Positions 35,414 through 46,935 of a DNA stretch of 64,000 nucleotides are shown here, piece by piece. The stretch comes from Burkholderia sp. WP9 (GTDB lineage Bacteria; Pseudomonadota; Gammaproteobacteria; Burkholderiales; Burkholderiaceae): contig NZ_FNTG01000001.1 in NCBI RefSeq assembly GCF_900104795.1, positions 3,162,001 through 3,226,000 on the forward strand, read 5' to 3'. Under the pieces are notes generated by a model. That model searched no databases. It was given only the letters and a program-made list of their open reading frames with translations, and was not told where the DNA came from. The position numbers and the translations under genes were made by a program. Numbering within the stretch: position 1 is the first letter of the stretch; the number at the start of each line of letters is the position of its first letter.

Positions 35414-37006
35414 ATGTCGCTTGCCGTGGTGCGCAGTCGCGCGCCGGCCGCTGGCCGCGCGCCCGAAGTAACCGTCGAGGTCCACCTCGCGAACGGATTA
35501 CCCTCTTTTTCGATTGTCGGCCTGCCTGATCTGGAAGTGCGCGAAAGCCGCGAGCGCGTGCGCGCGGCGCTGCAGAACTGCAACTTCGACTTTCCTGTGC
35601 GGCGCATTACCGTCAATCTCGCGCCGGCCGATTTACCAAAGGAATCCGGCCGCTTCGATCTGCCGATCGCTTTGGGCATTCTCGCGGCGAGCGGCCAGAT
35701 TCCCGCGGAGTCCTTGCTGCATCGCGAATTCGCGGGCGAACTCTCGTTGACGGGCGCGCTCCGGCCAATGCGCGGCGCCTTCGCCATGGCCTGCGGAACC
35801 GCGCGCAGCGGCGTGGCTCACGCCGGAGCAACTTCGTCTGGTATGTCTGGCGAGCTTGCTGCATCCGGGCCGCCTGCTCATTCCACTCCACAGCTCTATC
35901 TGCCCGCCGCGAGCGCGGCGGAAGCGGCGCTCGTGCCCGGCGTCGACGTCTACGGCGCCGCCGATCTGCCTTCGCTGTGCGCTCACCTGGCCGGTGCGCC
36001 CGACGCGCGGCTTTATCCGCTCGCCGCGCCGGATCTCGCCGAGTGCGCCACCGCCGTCGTTCCGGATATGGGCGACGTGATCGGTCAGCGCGGCGCGCGC
36101 CGGGCTCTCGAAGTCGCTGCGGCCGGCGGGCATCACGTGCTGCTGGTCGGGCCGCCCGGTGCGGGCAAATCGATGCTCGCCGCCCGCCTGCCGAGCCTGT
36201 TGCCACCCATGACCGACGACGAAGCGCTCAGCTCCGCCGCTTTGCTGTCCGCCAGCCGGGCCGGTTTTACGCCGTCGCAATGGCGTCGACGGCCGTTTCG
36301 CGCTCCGCATCACTCGTCTAGCGCCGCAGCGCTGGTGGGCGGGCGCAATCCGCCGCAGCCCGGTGAAATCACGCTGGCGCACCTTGGCGTGCTGTTTCTG
36401 GACGAGCTACCCGAGTTCCACCGCGACGTGCTCGAAACGCTGCGTGAGCCGCTCGAAGCGGGCCGCATCACGATTTCACGCGCTGCCTTGCAGGTGGACT
36501 TTCCGGCTGCCTGCCAGTTGATCGCCGCCATGAATCCGTGTCCGTGCGGCTGGCGCGGCGATCCCCAAGGCCGCTGCCGGTGCACACCCGAGATCGCCGC
36601 GCGTTACTTGCGCAAGCTCTCCGGGCCCCTGCTCGACCGGATCGACATCCAACTCGAAATTCCGGCGCTCACACCGTCGGAACTGTCCGCCCGTTCGACA
36701 GCCGCCGGGGAGACAAGCGCGGCCATTGCCGTGCGCGTGAACCGCGCACGCGAGCGCCAGTTGAGCCGCCAGGGCAAAACCAATCGGGAATTGGGAGGAC
36801 GGGAAGTAGACGAGGTCTGCCGCCCCGACGCAGCGGGCGAAGGTTTGCTACGCGAAGCCGGAGAGCGCTTCGGATGGTCCGCGCGTGCGTACTACCGGGT
36901 TCTGAAGGTGGCGCGCACCATTGCCGACCTTGCCGGCACAGCCATGCCGAACGCCGCGCAGATCGGCGAAGCGATCCAATATCGGCGGGCTTTTGGCTCT
37001 CTATGA
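35414..37006 (+). CDS. comM: YifB/ComM-family magnesium chelatase-like AAA ATPase
   Basis: The 530-residue protein has a Lon-like N-terminal domain (about 1-165), an AAA+ module with Walker A LLVGPPGAGKSMLA and Walker B VLFLDELPEF, a zinc-like MNPCPCGW-RGDPQGRCRC region and a C-terminal helical domain. ComM is a hexameric helicase for branch migration during natural transformation. Residues about 132-158 (Ala/Gly/Ser-rich) interrupt the usual MACG-to-LYLP connection and look like an insertion. The start at 35414 is supported by GGGAG and family alignment. comF is also in this window. Confidence 0.94.
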   Translation: MSLAVVRSRAPAAGRAPEVTVEVHLANGLPSFSIVGLPDLEVRESRERVRAALQNCNFDFPVRRITVNLAPADLPKESGRFDLPIALGILAASGQIPAESLLHREFAGELSLTGALRPMRGAFAMACGTARSGVAHAGATSSGMSGELAASGPPAHSTPQLYLPAASAAEAALVPGVDVYGAADLPSLCAHLAGAPDARLYPLAAPDLAECATAVVPDMGDVIGQRGARRALEVAAAGGHHVLLVGPPGAGKSMLAARLPSLLPPMTDDEALSSAALLSASRAGFTPSQWRRRPFRAPHHSSSAAALVGGRNPPQPGEITLAHLGVLFLDELPEFHRDVLETLREPLEAGRITISRAALQVDFPAACQLIAAMNPCPCGWRGDPQGRCRCTPEIAARYLRKLSGPLLDRIDIQLEIPALTPSELSARSTAAGETSAAIAVRVNRARERQLSRQGKTNRELGGREVDEVCRPDAAGEGLLREAGERFGWSARAYYRVLKVARTIADLAGTAMPNAAQIGEAIQYRRAFGSL

Positions 37007-37349
37007 GGCGAAAAACTTGCTGTCAAGACTTGACTTATGCACATGCTCACGTTCCAGACAGATTTTGATACATCTGAAAGGTCCACCGCGAGCAGCATCC
37101 AAAAGGCATTGATTTGACTGGCTTTTTTCAGCGGCGTCGAACCGGGCGAATCTGACAGAGTGCCCATAGAATGGGCATCTCCGAGCGATTCGGGCGAGTT
37201 CTCAACAGAGTTATCCACAGGCTCTGTGAGTAATAGAAAAACTTCAACGTAAACCGTGAATTAGCGTGCAATTCTGCGAAGGAACTTTCACTGTGCGGCG
37301 CGCATGCACCGCGATCCATCAGGCGTCGCATCGGCCAAAAATACGGCTC
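37007..37349. other. Non-coding gap with two DnaA-box-like sequences
   Basis: No gene is visible. TTATGCACA (37035-37043) and TTATCCACA (37211-37219) both fit the DnaA box TTATNCACA, and the second is the strongest form. The second box is followed by a CACAG-GCT-CTGTG hairpin. No further boxes, AT-rich unwinding element or replication gene are seen, so this is not proposed as an origin. Confidence 0.4.
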
Positions 37350-38027
37350 TCAATACAGTTGGAACGACGAAAAAAACTGGTCGACCTGTTCCTGCTGCAT
37401 CGGCTTGGGTGAAATGATGGCCGCCTGGTAGACATGCCGCCCGCGCGCCACCAGCCGGGCGTAGACAGTGCGGGCTTCGTGCTGCGAGCCCGCCTCACCG
37501 CTCAGCTTCATTTCCAGACCGAGCACCTGGCCGCCGGCCGCCAGTGGGATCTGCACCGCGCGAGCTTCCGGCGCGGCGCCCACGTTGCGGGCAAGACCGT
37601 TGCGCAGGAACTCGAGTGCGGCGCGCTGCGTGGCTTCCCTGTCGTTGGGCAACATCACCGTGCCGACCGCGAAGACAGCGTCGCCGGCTTCGGCCGTCTG
37701 CATCGCCATCTGCATAGGCGTGCCGTCGATCTGGACGGCACGCTGATCGTTGCCCGGTTTCGCCGGCAGGTCGACGGTGTAGCCGTTGTCGTTGTTCGTG
37801 ATGGTGCGCCAGTCGAAGGTCGGCGAGCATGCGCTCAACGCGCAGCCCAACGCGATACTGCAAGCCAGCGTGCTCAACACTGCCCGCGCGCTTTGCGTCC
37901 GGGAAGCGTCAACGGCCGCAGCTTGGCTCGAAAGCCGGCTCAGCGAGCGGCCCGCCCGGGGACTGCGAGACAGAATTCGTGCAAGGAAGGGACGGATTTG
38001 ATCAAGGCAAAAAACGGTTTGGAGCAT
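37350..38027 (-). CDS. Putative lipoprotein
   Basis: The frame encodes up to 225 residues. A hydrophobic segment ends in the lipobox LSAC (Cys67), so the mature lipoprotein starts there; the real start may be internal, for example the GTG at codon 50. The mature part begins SPTFDWRTITNNDNGYTVDLPAKPG and is predicted to be a compact periplasmic alpha-beta domain. I do not recognise a named family. It is divergent from the TlpA-like gene with a 180-base gap. Confidence 0.75.
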   Translation of the reverse strand: MLQTVFCLDQIRPFLARILSRSPRAGRSLSRLSSQAAAVDASRTQSARAVLSTLACSIALGCALSACSPTFDWRTITNNDNGYTVDLPAKPGNDQRAVQIDGTPMQMAMQTAEAGDAVFAVGTVMLPNDREATQRAALEFLRNGLARNVGAAPEARAVQIPLAAGGQVLGLEMKLSGEAGSQHEARTVYARLVARGRHVYQAAIISPKPMQQEQVDQFFSSFQLY

Positions 38028-38209
38028 GGGGACAGAAGATCGGACGGACGGGGACGTAAAACCCTATTATCCGCTCCCGGCGCGGCTCCTGCCGTGCCGC
38101 CGGAATGGGGCTACAATAGCGACGCTGTCGCGCCGCCTCCAGCACAGGGCCGTAAGCCCGAAGCGACGCACTGTTCCGCGCGTTCCGCGCGACTCTCGAG
38201 GTTCCGTTC

Positions 38210-38740
38210 ATGAGTTCCACTCCGACCACCGCATCGCGGCGCGCGAATCCGCTTCGCTACCTCATCATTGCCGCCGTGGCCCTTGCGATCGCCGTCGCCG
38301 GTTATTTCGCCTTTGCCGGCCAGCAGCGTGTGCCCGATGCGACCTTCACGTTGCTGTCCGGCCAGAAAGTCTCGACTGCCGACCTGAAAGGCAAGGTCTA
38401 CCTCGTCAACTTCTGGGCGACGAGCTGCGATACCTGCATGAAGGAAATGCCGCAGATGGTCCAGACGTATAACCGCTTCAAGGACCAGGGCCTCGAATTC
38501 GTCGCCGTGGCGATGAACTACGACGCGCCCATGTACGTGGCCAACTACACGCAAACCCGCCAGTTGCCGTTCAAGGTTGCCATGGACGACGGCTCGGCCG
38601 CCAAGCAGTTCGGCAACGTCCAGCTCACGCCGACCACTTTCCTGATCGACAAGGACGGCCGGATTCTCAAGCGCTATGTCGGCGAGCCGCAATTCGCGGA
38701 ACTCGACCAGCTGCTGGAAAAGGCGCTGAAACCGGCCTGA
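38210..38740 (+). CDS. TlpA/ResA-like membrane-anchored thioredoxin
   Basis: The 176-residue protein has one N-terminal helix (about 17-37) and a periplasmic thioredoxin fold with active site FWATSCDTCMKEMP (Cys73, Cys76) and the cis-Pro region LTPTTFLIDKDGRI. Proteins of this type reduce disulfides, for example in cytochrome c maturation or copper-centre assembly. Nothing beside it fixes the partner. The CDTC active site differs from the common CxPC in lacking Pro. Confidence 0.9.
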   Translation: MSSTPTTASRRANPLRYLIIAAVALAIAVAGYFAFAGQQRVPDATFTLLSGQKVSTADLKGKVYLVNFWATSCDTCMKEMPQMVQTYNRFKDQGLEFVAVAMNYDAPMYVANYTQTRQLPFKVAMDDGSAAKQFGNVQLTPTTFLIDKDGRILKRYVGEPQFAELDQLLEKALKPA

Positions 38741-38780
38741 ACGCGCGGCGTCGCCCGACCGGATTCATACTGATTCAAAC

Positions 38781-38809
38781 ACGCCGGCGTCGCACTTCGA
38801 CGCCGGCGT
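38781..38809. terminator. Bidirectional terminator between tlpA-like gene and dctD
   Basis: ACGCCGGCGTCG (38781-38792) pairs perfectly with CGACGCCGGCGT (38798-38809), loop CACTT, followed by TTTT on the plus strand and flanked by AAAC on the left. It ends the tlpA-like transcript and the convergent dct operon. Confidence 0.8.
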
Positions 38810-38819
38810 TTTCATATCC

Positions 38820-40172
38820 TCACCGCTCCGCTTCCCCTTTGGCCGCGAGGCCATATCGCTTGATTTTCTCGTAGAGCGTGGCTTTGCCGAGCTGCAGCTT
38901 GTCTGCCGCGACCGCGACCGCGCCGCCGGCCTGCTCCAGCGCCTCCGCGATCACCGCCCGCTCGAATTGTTCGACGCGCTCTTTCAAAGGCTGCGTGGCC
39001 GCGCCGTCGTCGCCGAAAGACATGACGGGATCGTCGGCGACGCCGAGCACGAAGCGGTCGGCGGCATTGCGCAGCTCCCGCACGTTGCCCGGCCAGTCAC
39101 GCTGCATCAGGCCGGCGCGTTGACGATCGGTGAGGATCGGCGCGGGACGCTGATAACGCACCGCCGCGTCCAGCAGGAAGTGTTCGAAGAGCGGCACGAT
39201 GTCCTCGCGCCGCTCGCCGAGCGGCGGCAGTGCGATCGTCACCACATTCAGCCGGTACAGCAGATCGCGCCGGAACGAGCCGTCCGCGACGTGCTCGGCC
39301 ATGTCGCCCTTGGCGGCGGCGACCACGCGGCAATTCACGCGGATCGGCTGATTCGAGCCGAGCCGTTCCAGCACGCCGTCCTGTAGCACGCGCAGCAGCT
39401 TGACCTGCAACGCGAGCGGCATGCTTTCGATTTCATCCAGAAACAGCGTGCCGCCCGACGCATGCTCGAGCTTGCCGATGCGCCGTTTCGCAGCGCCCGT
39501 GAAAGCGCCCGGCTCGTAGCCGAACATTTCCGACTCAAACATTGGCTCCGGCAGTGCGCCACAATTCACCGCGATAAACGGCTTGTCACGCCGCGGCGAC
39601 AGTTCATGCAGGCTGCGCGCGATCAGCTCCTTGCCCGCGCCGGTGTCGCCGTTGATCAGCACGGAGGCATCCGTCGGCGCGATATTGGCGATTAGCCGCC
39701 GCACCTGTTCGATAGCCGGACTTCTGCCGATAATCCGCGGCGCCACCGAGTTCTGCTCCGCCAGTTCGCGGCGCAACGCGAGATTCTCCAGCACCAGCTT
39801 GCGGCGCTCCAACGCGCGCCGCACGGTTTCGATCAGACGTTCGGACGCGAACGGCTTTTCGATGAAGTCATACGCGCCGTCGCGCATGGCCTGAACGGCC
39901 ATTGAAATGTCGCCGTGACCCGTCACCAGAATCACCGGCACATCGGGCGCGCGCTCGTGGCATTGCGCAAGCAGTTCGAGGCCGCTTGCGCCCGGCAAGC
40001 GAATATCGCTGACGATCACGCCGGAGAAGTCCGCGCCGATCATCTTCGCCGCGGACTCCGCCGACGCATGGCCGATCACGTCGAAGCCCGCCAGTTGCAG
40101 ACTCTGCACGCTGGCGCGCCGCACCAGTTCGTCATCTTCGATATACAGCACTTGCAGGCCGTGGTTCAGCAT
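38820..40172 (-). CDS. dctD: Sigma-54-dependent response regulator DctD
   Basis: The 450-residue regulator has a receiver domain (1-120, phosphorylatable Asp56 in [10 protein letters not shown]), an AAA+ domain with Walker A GDTGAGKE (175-182) and the sigma-54 contact motif GAFTGA (222-227), and a C-terminal Fis-type helix-turn-helix ([23 protein letters not shown]). DctD activates dctA when C4-dicarboxylates are sensed by DctB. The start at 40172 is 18 bases after the dctB stop. Confidence 0.94.
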   Translation of the reverse strand: MLNHGLQVLYIEDDELVRRASVQSLQLAGFDVIGHASAESAAKMIGADFSGVIVSDIRLPGASGLELLAQCHERAPDVPVILVTGHGDISMAVQAMRDGAYDFIEKPFASERLIETVRRALERRKLVLENLALRRELAEQNSVAPRIIGRSPAIEQVRRLIANIAPTDASVLINGDTGAGKELIARSLHELSPRRDKPFIAVNCGALPEPMFESEMFGYEPGAFTGAAKRRIGKLEHASGGTLFLDEIESMPLALQVKLLRVLQDGVLERLGSNQPIRVNCRVVAAAKGDMAEHVADGSFRRDLLYRLNVVTIALPPLGERREDIVPLFEHFLLDAAVRYQRPAPILTDRQRAGLMQRDWPGNVRELRNAADRFVLGVADDPVMSFGDDGAATQPLKERVEQFERAVIAEALEQAGGAVAVAADKLQLGKATLYEKIKRYGLAAKGEAER

Positions 40173-40189
40173 GGCGTTTTCCGTGTGAT

Positions 40190-42190
<2,001 letters not shown>

Positions 42191-42245
42191 ACGCTGGTGT
42201 CCGCGGCTGTGAGGATGACGTTAAAAGGCGTTGCCGATGCGCGGC

Positions 42246-43526
42246 TCAGACGCCGGCCGGCTCTTTGATCGCCACGTCGCCACGCAAGGCGGCGTTCAGC
42301 TTGTTGCGATCCAGTTCCTTTTCCCATGCCGACACGACCACCGTCGCCACGCCGTTGCCGACAATGTTCGTCAGCGCGCGGCATTCGCTCATGAAGCGGT
42401 CGATACCGAGAATCAGCACCATGCCCGACAGCGGAATGGTCGGCACCACCGCAAGCGTCGCGGCCAGCGTGATGAAGCCCGCGCCCGTCACGCCGCTCGC
42501 GCCCTTCGAGGTGAGCATGGTCACCGCCAGCAGCGTGAGCTGCTGCGTCCAGGTGAGGTCGGTGTTAGTGGCTTGCGCGATGAACAGCACGGCCATCGTC
42601 ATGTAGATGTTGGTGCCGTCGAGGTTGAACGAATAACCGGTCGGCACCACGAGGCCCACCACCGAGCGCGAGCAGCCGAGCTTTTCGAGCTTCAGCATGA
42701 GTTGCGGCAGCGCGGCTTCGGACGAGCTCGTGCCGAGCACGATCAGCATCTCTTCCTTGATGTACGCAACGAAGCGCAGGATGTTGAAACCCACCGCACG
42801 CGCAATGATGCCGAGCACGACCACCACGAACACGATCGAGGTCAGATAGAACGTGCCGATCAGCTTGAGCATCGGCAGCAACGAGCCGATACCGTACTTG
42901 CCGATCGTGAACGCCATTGCGCCGAACGCGCCGATCGGCGCCAGCTTCGTGATGATGCGCACAATGCCGAACAGCACATGCGAGAGCCCGTCGATGAAGC
43001 TCGTTACGACCTTGCCTTTCTCACCGGCGGTCGCGAGCACCGCGCCGAACAGCAGCGCGATCAGCAGGATCTGCAGGATTTCACCCTGCGCGAACGCTGA
43101 CACGAGCGTGTCCGGAATGAGGTGCATCAGGAAGTCGACCGTGGTCTGCCCGTGCGCTTTCGCGGCATACGAGGCGACCGCCTTGCCGTCGAGCGTGGCC
43201 GGGTCGATGTTGAAGCCGACGCCCGGTTTGAGCACGTGCGTGGCAATCAGGCCGAGCACCAGTGCGAAGGTCGAGACGATTTCGAAGTACAGCAACGCCT
43301 TGCCGCCGACGCGCCCAACCTTCTTCATGTCCTCCATGCCGGCGATACCCGTCACCACCGTACAGAAGATGATCGGTCCGATCACCATCTTGATCAGCTT
43401 GATGAAGCCGTCGCCGAGCGGCTTCATGTCGACGGCGAGATTCGGATAGAAATGTCCGAGCGCGATACCTATAAGGATCGCCACGATCACCTGGACGTAC
43501 AGTACTTTGTGGATAGGTTTCTTCAC
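42246..43526 (-). CDS. dctA: C4-dicarboxylate/cation symporter DctA
   Basis: The 426-residue inner-membrane carrier takes up succinate, fumarate and malate. It starts [20 protein letters not shown] and shows the family motifs [19 protein letters not shown], the Ser-rich loop [14 protein letters not shown] and [20 protein letters not shown] (read in parts). Length is normal. A predicted sigma-54 promoter lies 190 bases upstream, with dctB and dctD downstream. Confidence 0.96.
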   Translation of the reverse strand: MKKPIHKVLYVQVIVAILIGIALGHFYPNLAVDMKPLGDGFIKLIKMVIGPIIFCTVVTGIAGMEDMKKVGRVGGKALLYFEIVSTFALVLGLIATHVLKPGVGFNIDPATLDGKAVASYAAKAHGQTTVDFLMHLIPDTLVSAFAQGEILQILLIALLFGAVLATAGEKGKVVTSFIDGLSHVLFGIVRIITKLAPIGAFGAMAFTIGKYGIGSLLPMLKLIGTFYLTSIVFVVVVLGIIARAVGFNILRFVAYIKEEMLIVLGTSSSEAALPQLMLKLEKLGCSRSVVGLVVPTGYSFNLDGTNIYMTMAVLFIAQATNTDLTWTQQLTLLAVTMLTSKGASGVTGAGFITLAATLAVVPTIPLSGMVLILGIDRFMSECRALTNIVGNGVATVVVSAWEKELDRNKLNAALRGDVAIKEPAGV

Positions 43527-43715
43527 GATGGTTCCTGCGATGTGGATGAGCTCAATGGCCTGCCACGCTGCGCATCATGCGAACGAATAGTCGTCACGCC
43601 TGTGCACGGCATTAGGCCGCGACAAGGGACGAATTCAGAAATACCGGGAAGGGAAATCGGACATCGTTGTCTCCTTGCTTTAGTTGTCGGACCGTTGCGG
43701 CCGCGATATCTATTT

Positions 43716-43731
43716 CGCAAGGTCGATGCCA
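43716..43731 (-). promoter_or_regulatory. Sigma-54 promoter of dctA
   Basis: The minus strand reads TGGCATC-GACC-TTGCG with exact GG-N10-GC spacing, close to TGGCACG-N4-TTGCW. The start site would be near 43706, giving a leader of about 180 bases. This agrees with the downstream sigma-54 activator gene dctD. The gap 43527-43932 holds this promoter and the repeats below; no gene is seen. Confidence 0.7.
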
Positions 43732-43793
43732 GCTCGAAGCCGGGCTCGGCGCGTTGATTTCTATGGGTTTTTTGGCGCCACACAGGATGCGCC

Positions 43794-43842
43794 GTCCGGG
43801 ATTCCGGAAATCCGGACGAGGGGTGTCGGGGAATCCGGAATC
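43794..43842. promoter_or_regulatory. Candidate DctD enhancer: repeated TCCGGA elements
   Basis: GTCCGG (43794-43799) and CCGGAC (43812-43817) frame a near-palindromic ATTCCGGAAAT, and a further AATCCGGAATC lies at 43832-43842. The cluster is about 90-135 bases upstream of the predicted dctA start site, where activators of sigma-54 promoters bind. Confidence 0.5.
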
Positions 43843-43932
43843 GAACGCGGCGGCGGCTACGGGATAACCCGTAAGGCTTTCTACGACGACGCGCGCTGGC
43901 CAGAAGCCTGCGCGCCGTCCAACGTGCGGCCT

Positions 43933-45003
43933 CTAAACCGCGCCCTCTTCCAACACCAGCAGATTCTCGTGCGAGAACCCCAGCGACACGGGCTGCCCGC
44001 GTTCAGGCAAACCGCGATTCGGGTCGTTGAACACGTCGAGAGAAATCACGGCGTCTTTCACGCGCGTTCTGATGCGCACCACCGCGCCGAGGAAATTGAC
44101 TTCTTCGACGGTCGCGTTCAACGTGTTGCGTCCAGGCGCGGCCGGCTCCAGCACGATGGCCTCGGGACGCAGCGCGAGCAAACGCTTCTTGCCCGCATCG
44201 GCCGACGGCAACTCCTGCGTGGTGATCAACTCCTGACCGTCCACCACCATCTTGCCGGTCGCCGGATCGACCACATGTCCGGCCAGAATGTTCAGCGTGC
44301 CGACGAACGACGCGACAAAGCGGGTGCGCGGATAGTTATAGATTTCGGACGGCGTACCGATCTGCTCGACGCGGCCTTCGTTCATCACGACGATACGATC
44401 GGAAATGGACAGCGCTTCTTCCTGATCGTGGGTGACGAAAATCGACGTGATACCCAACTCGCGCTGCAACGCGCGAATATCCTGGCGCAACGAAATGCGG
44501 ATCTTGGCATCCAGCGCGGAAAGCGGTTCGTCGAGCAGCAACACTTGCGGCTTGCCGGCAAGCGCCCGCGCGAGCGCCACGCGTTGCTGCTGGCCACCCG
44601 ACAATTGCCACGGATAACGGCCGCCCAGGTGCGGCAGCTTGATCAGTTGCAGCATCTCGTCGACGCGCTGATTGATCTCCGCCTGCGGCCGATGCGTAAT
44701 CTTCAGCCCAAAGCCGATGTTCTCGGCCACCGTCATGTTCGGAAACAGCGCATACGACTGGAACACCATGCCGACCTTGCGTTGCCGCGTGCGAAGGTGC
44801 GTGACGTCCTTGTTGTCCAGCCGGATGATGCCGCGCGTGGGCGTTTCGAAGCCGGCGATCATGCGCAGCACCGTCGTCTTGCCGCAGCCGGACGGCCCGA
44901 GGAAAGTGATGAACTCGCCCCGTTCGATCTTCATATCGAAGTGATGCAGCGCCGTGTTCGCCCCGAAGGACTTATGCAGATTTTCGATTTCCAGGAATGC
45001 CAT
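43933..45003 (-). CDS. ABC importer ATP-binding protein, PotA/FbpC-like
   Basis: The 356-residue ATPase has Walker A GPSGCGKTT, Q-loop in VFQSYALFP, signature LSGGQQQRVALARAL, Walker B VLLLDEPLSALD and the His switch in FVTHDQEEAL. A C-terminal TOBE-type domain (about 245-350) fits importers for spermidine, iron or phosphonate. It is the last gene of the ugpQ-ABC unit. The substrate cannot be read from the sequence. Confidence 0.92.
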   Translation of the reverse strand: MAFLEIENLHKSFGANTALHHFDMKIERGEFITFLGPSGCGKTTVLRMIAGFETPTRGIIRLDNKDVTHLRTRQRKVGMVFQSYALFPNMTVAENIGFGLKITHRPQAEINQRVDEMLQLIKLPHLGGRYPWQLSGGQQQRVALARALAGKPQVLLLDEPLSALDAKIRISLRQDIRALQRELGITSIFVTHDQEEALSISDRIVVMNEGRVEQIGTPSEIYNYPRTRFVASFVGTLNILAGHVVDPATGKMVVDGQELITTQELPSADAGKKRLLALRPEAIVLEPAAPGRNTLNATVEEVNFLGAVVRIRTRVKDAVISLDVFNDPNRGLPERGQPVSLGFSHENLLVLEEGAV

Positions 45004-45062
45004 GATTCGCTGCCCCAGTCCGTCAAACTCATTGGATCAAACTTATCGGCCAAACTCGTTGG

Positions 45063-45854
45063 TCACACTTTCTGGCCGCTCATGGCGCGGGCCGAGCCGA
45101 ACACCTGTATCAAACCCATCGACGCCCACGTGATCACGAACGCGATGATCGCGAGCGCCGAGGGTTCATACGCGCGGTTCGCGCCGATCAATTGCAGATA
45201 CGGGCCGAACGCGGGACGGTCCAGCAGACTCGCCAGTGTGAACTCGCCGATCACCACCGCAAAGGTGAGAAACGCGCCGGACAGAATGCCCGAGCGGATA
45301 TTCGGGAAGATCACTTTGAAGAGAATGGTCGGCCAGTTCGCGCCGAGACACTCGGCCGCCTCGGTGAGCGAGCGCACGTCGACCGCGCGCAGGCCGGCGT
45401 CGACGGCGCGGTACATGTACGGCAGCGAGAGCGTGACGTAGCCAAACACCAGCAATAGATCCGTGGCGCGCTCATTGCCGGTGAGCGGCAGAATCGAACT
45501 GCTGTTATAGATGCGCAGATAACCGAATACGATCACGATGGCCGGCACGACCAACGGCAACAGCGTGATGAATTCGACGACCGGCCGCAGCTTCGGCAAG
45601 CGCAACTGCACCCAGTAAGCCGTCGGCACCACCAGCAGCACGCCGACCACGATCGTCAGCAGCGCCATCAGAATCGAGTAGCCGAACGAGGCCTGAAAGC
45701 GCGGATCGCCGAGTACGACGCTATACGCTTCGAAACTGTAGGTGCCGCGCTTCATGCGCAGGCTGAATTCGAACGTCGCGATCAAGGGAATGAGAAAGTA
45801 CAGCGAACCGACGATCATCGCGGTCCACGCACCCACGCGCGATTGGCTTTTCAT
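45063..45854 (-). CDS. ABC importer permease
   Basis: The 263-residue protein has about six membrane helices and the coupling motif EAAECLGANWPTILFKVIFP, which contacts the ATPase. It resembles PotC/FbpB-type permeases. Its start overlaps the stop of the other permease by 4 bases, so they are probably made in equal amounts. Confidence 0.92.
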   Translation of the reverse strand: MKSQSRVGAWTAMIVGSLYFLIPLIATFEFSLRMKRGTYSFEAYSVVLGDPRFQASFGYSILMALLTIVVGVLLVVPTAYWVQLRLPKLRPVVEFITLLPLVVPAIVIVFGYLRIYNSSSILPLTGNERATDLLLVFGYVTLSLPYMYRAVDAGLRAVDVRSLTEAAECLGANWPTILFKVIFPNIRSGILSGAFLTFAVVIGEFTLASLLDRPAFGPYLQLIGANRAYEPSALAIIAFVITWASMGLIQVFGSARAMSGQKV

Positions 45855-46789
45855 CGACGCCCCCTTTCAGCGCGCGAGCGCAGCCAGATGTAGCCGCCAT
45901 TCGACAGACCGGTGACGAGCACCATGCCGAGCGCGAGTGCATAACCGAGATTCTGGTTATGCATGACGTCGCCGCGAATCTGCGCATACAGCAGGATCGT
46001 GACGATGTTCAGCGAACTGCCGGTCAGCGCATAAGCCGTGGCGACCGCACCGAACGAATTGGCGAACAGCAGCAGCGCGGCGCCGAGCACGCTCGGCCAC
46101 AGCACCGGCAGCGCGACGTAGCGCCAGTATTGATACGAGGTCCCGCCGAGGCAGTCGCAGGCCTCGCGCCACTCGCGCTTCAGACCGTCGAGCGCGGGCG
46201 TGACGATCAGCACCATCAAGGGAATCTGGAAATACAGATAGGTCAGCGTCAGCCCGGAAAAGCTCAGGATGCTGAAACCCGTCGAGTACAGATTGAAGCC
46301 GAGGTATTTCTTCAGCAATACGGTGACGAGCCCGACGCGTCCCAACGTGCAGATGAAAGCGAATGCGAGCGGCACGCCGGCAAAGTTCGACGCGACGCCG
46401 GAAAACGTCATCAGGGTCGGGCGAATCCAGCCGGGCAGCTTGCCCTGCACCGCCGCCCATGCGAGCAGCGAGCCGATCACCGCGCCGCCGAGCGACGAGG
46501 CCGCGCTCACCTTGAAGCTGATCCAGTACGCGTCCAGCACGGTCGGCTGGAGCAGGTCGCGAAAGTTGGCGAGCGTGAAGTGGCCTTGCGAATCCTGAAA
46601 CGCGCCGACCATCAGGAAGCCGGTCGGCAGAATCAGGAACAGCAGCGCAAAAGTAAAAAACGGCACCACGCCGATCCAGGCGAGGAACTGCGACGCGCGG
46701 CCCGGACCGTCGACGCGAGGCGTTGGGGTGGGTACAGGCGGAACCAGCAATTCCGGCTGCACCGATCCAGCATCCGATGAAGCGCTCAT
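45851..46789 (-). CDS. ABC importer permease
   Basis: The 312-residue protein has a Pro-rich cytoplasmic start and about six membrane helices. The coupling motif EACDCLGGTSYQYWRYVALPV is near residue 215. It resembles PotB-type permeases and follows the binding protein gene by 146 bases. No clear terminator is seen in that gap. Confidence 0.92.
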   Translation of the reverse strand: MSASSDAGSVQPELLVPPVPTPTPRVDGPGRASQFLAWIGVVPFFTFALLFLILPTGFLMVGAFQDSQGHFTLANFRDLLQPTVLDAYWISFKVSAASSLGGAVIGSLLAWAAVQGKLPGWIRPTLMTFSGVASNFAGVPLAFAFICTLGRVGLVTVLLKKYLGFNLYSTGFSILSFSGLTLTYLYFQIPLMVLIVTPALDGLKREWREACDCLGGTSYQYWRYVALPVLWPSVLGAALLLFANSFGAVATAYALTGSSLNIVTILLYAQIRGDVMHNQNLGYALALGMVLVTGLSNGGYIWLRSRAERGRR

Positions 46790-46935
46790 AGCTCACCCTT
46801 GGGGCAATCTGGCAAACGCACCAGGCACGCCGCGCTCATGACGAAGAGCGGCGCGCCGGAGCGGCAAAACTTCACGCTACTGTTCGGCGTCGCGGCGCGC
46901 GTGTTCCCCTGCGGCCGCGACATCCACTACGCCGC

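Noticed and set aside
37007..37349. Replication origin
   Set aside because: Two DnaA boxes alone, without an AT-rich element, parAB or dnaA-type genes, do not support an origin.
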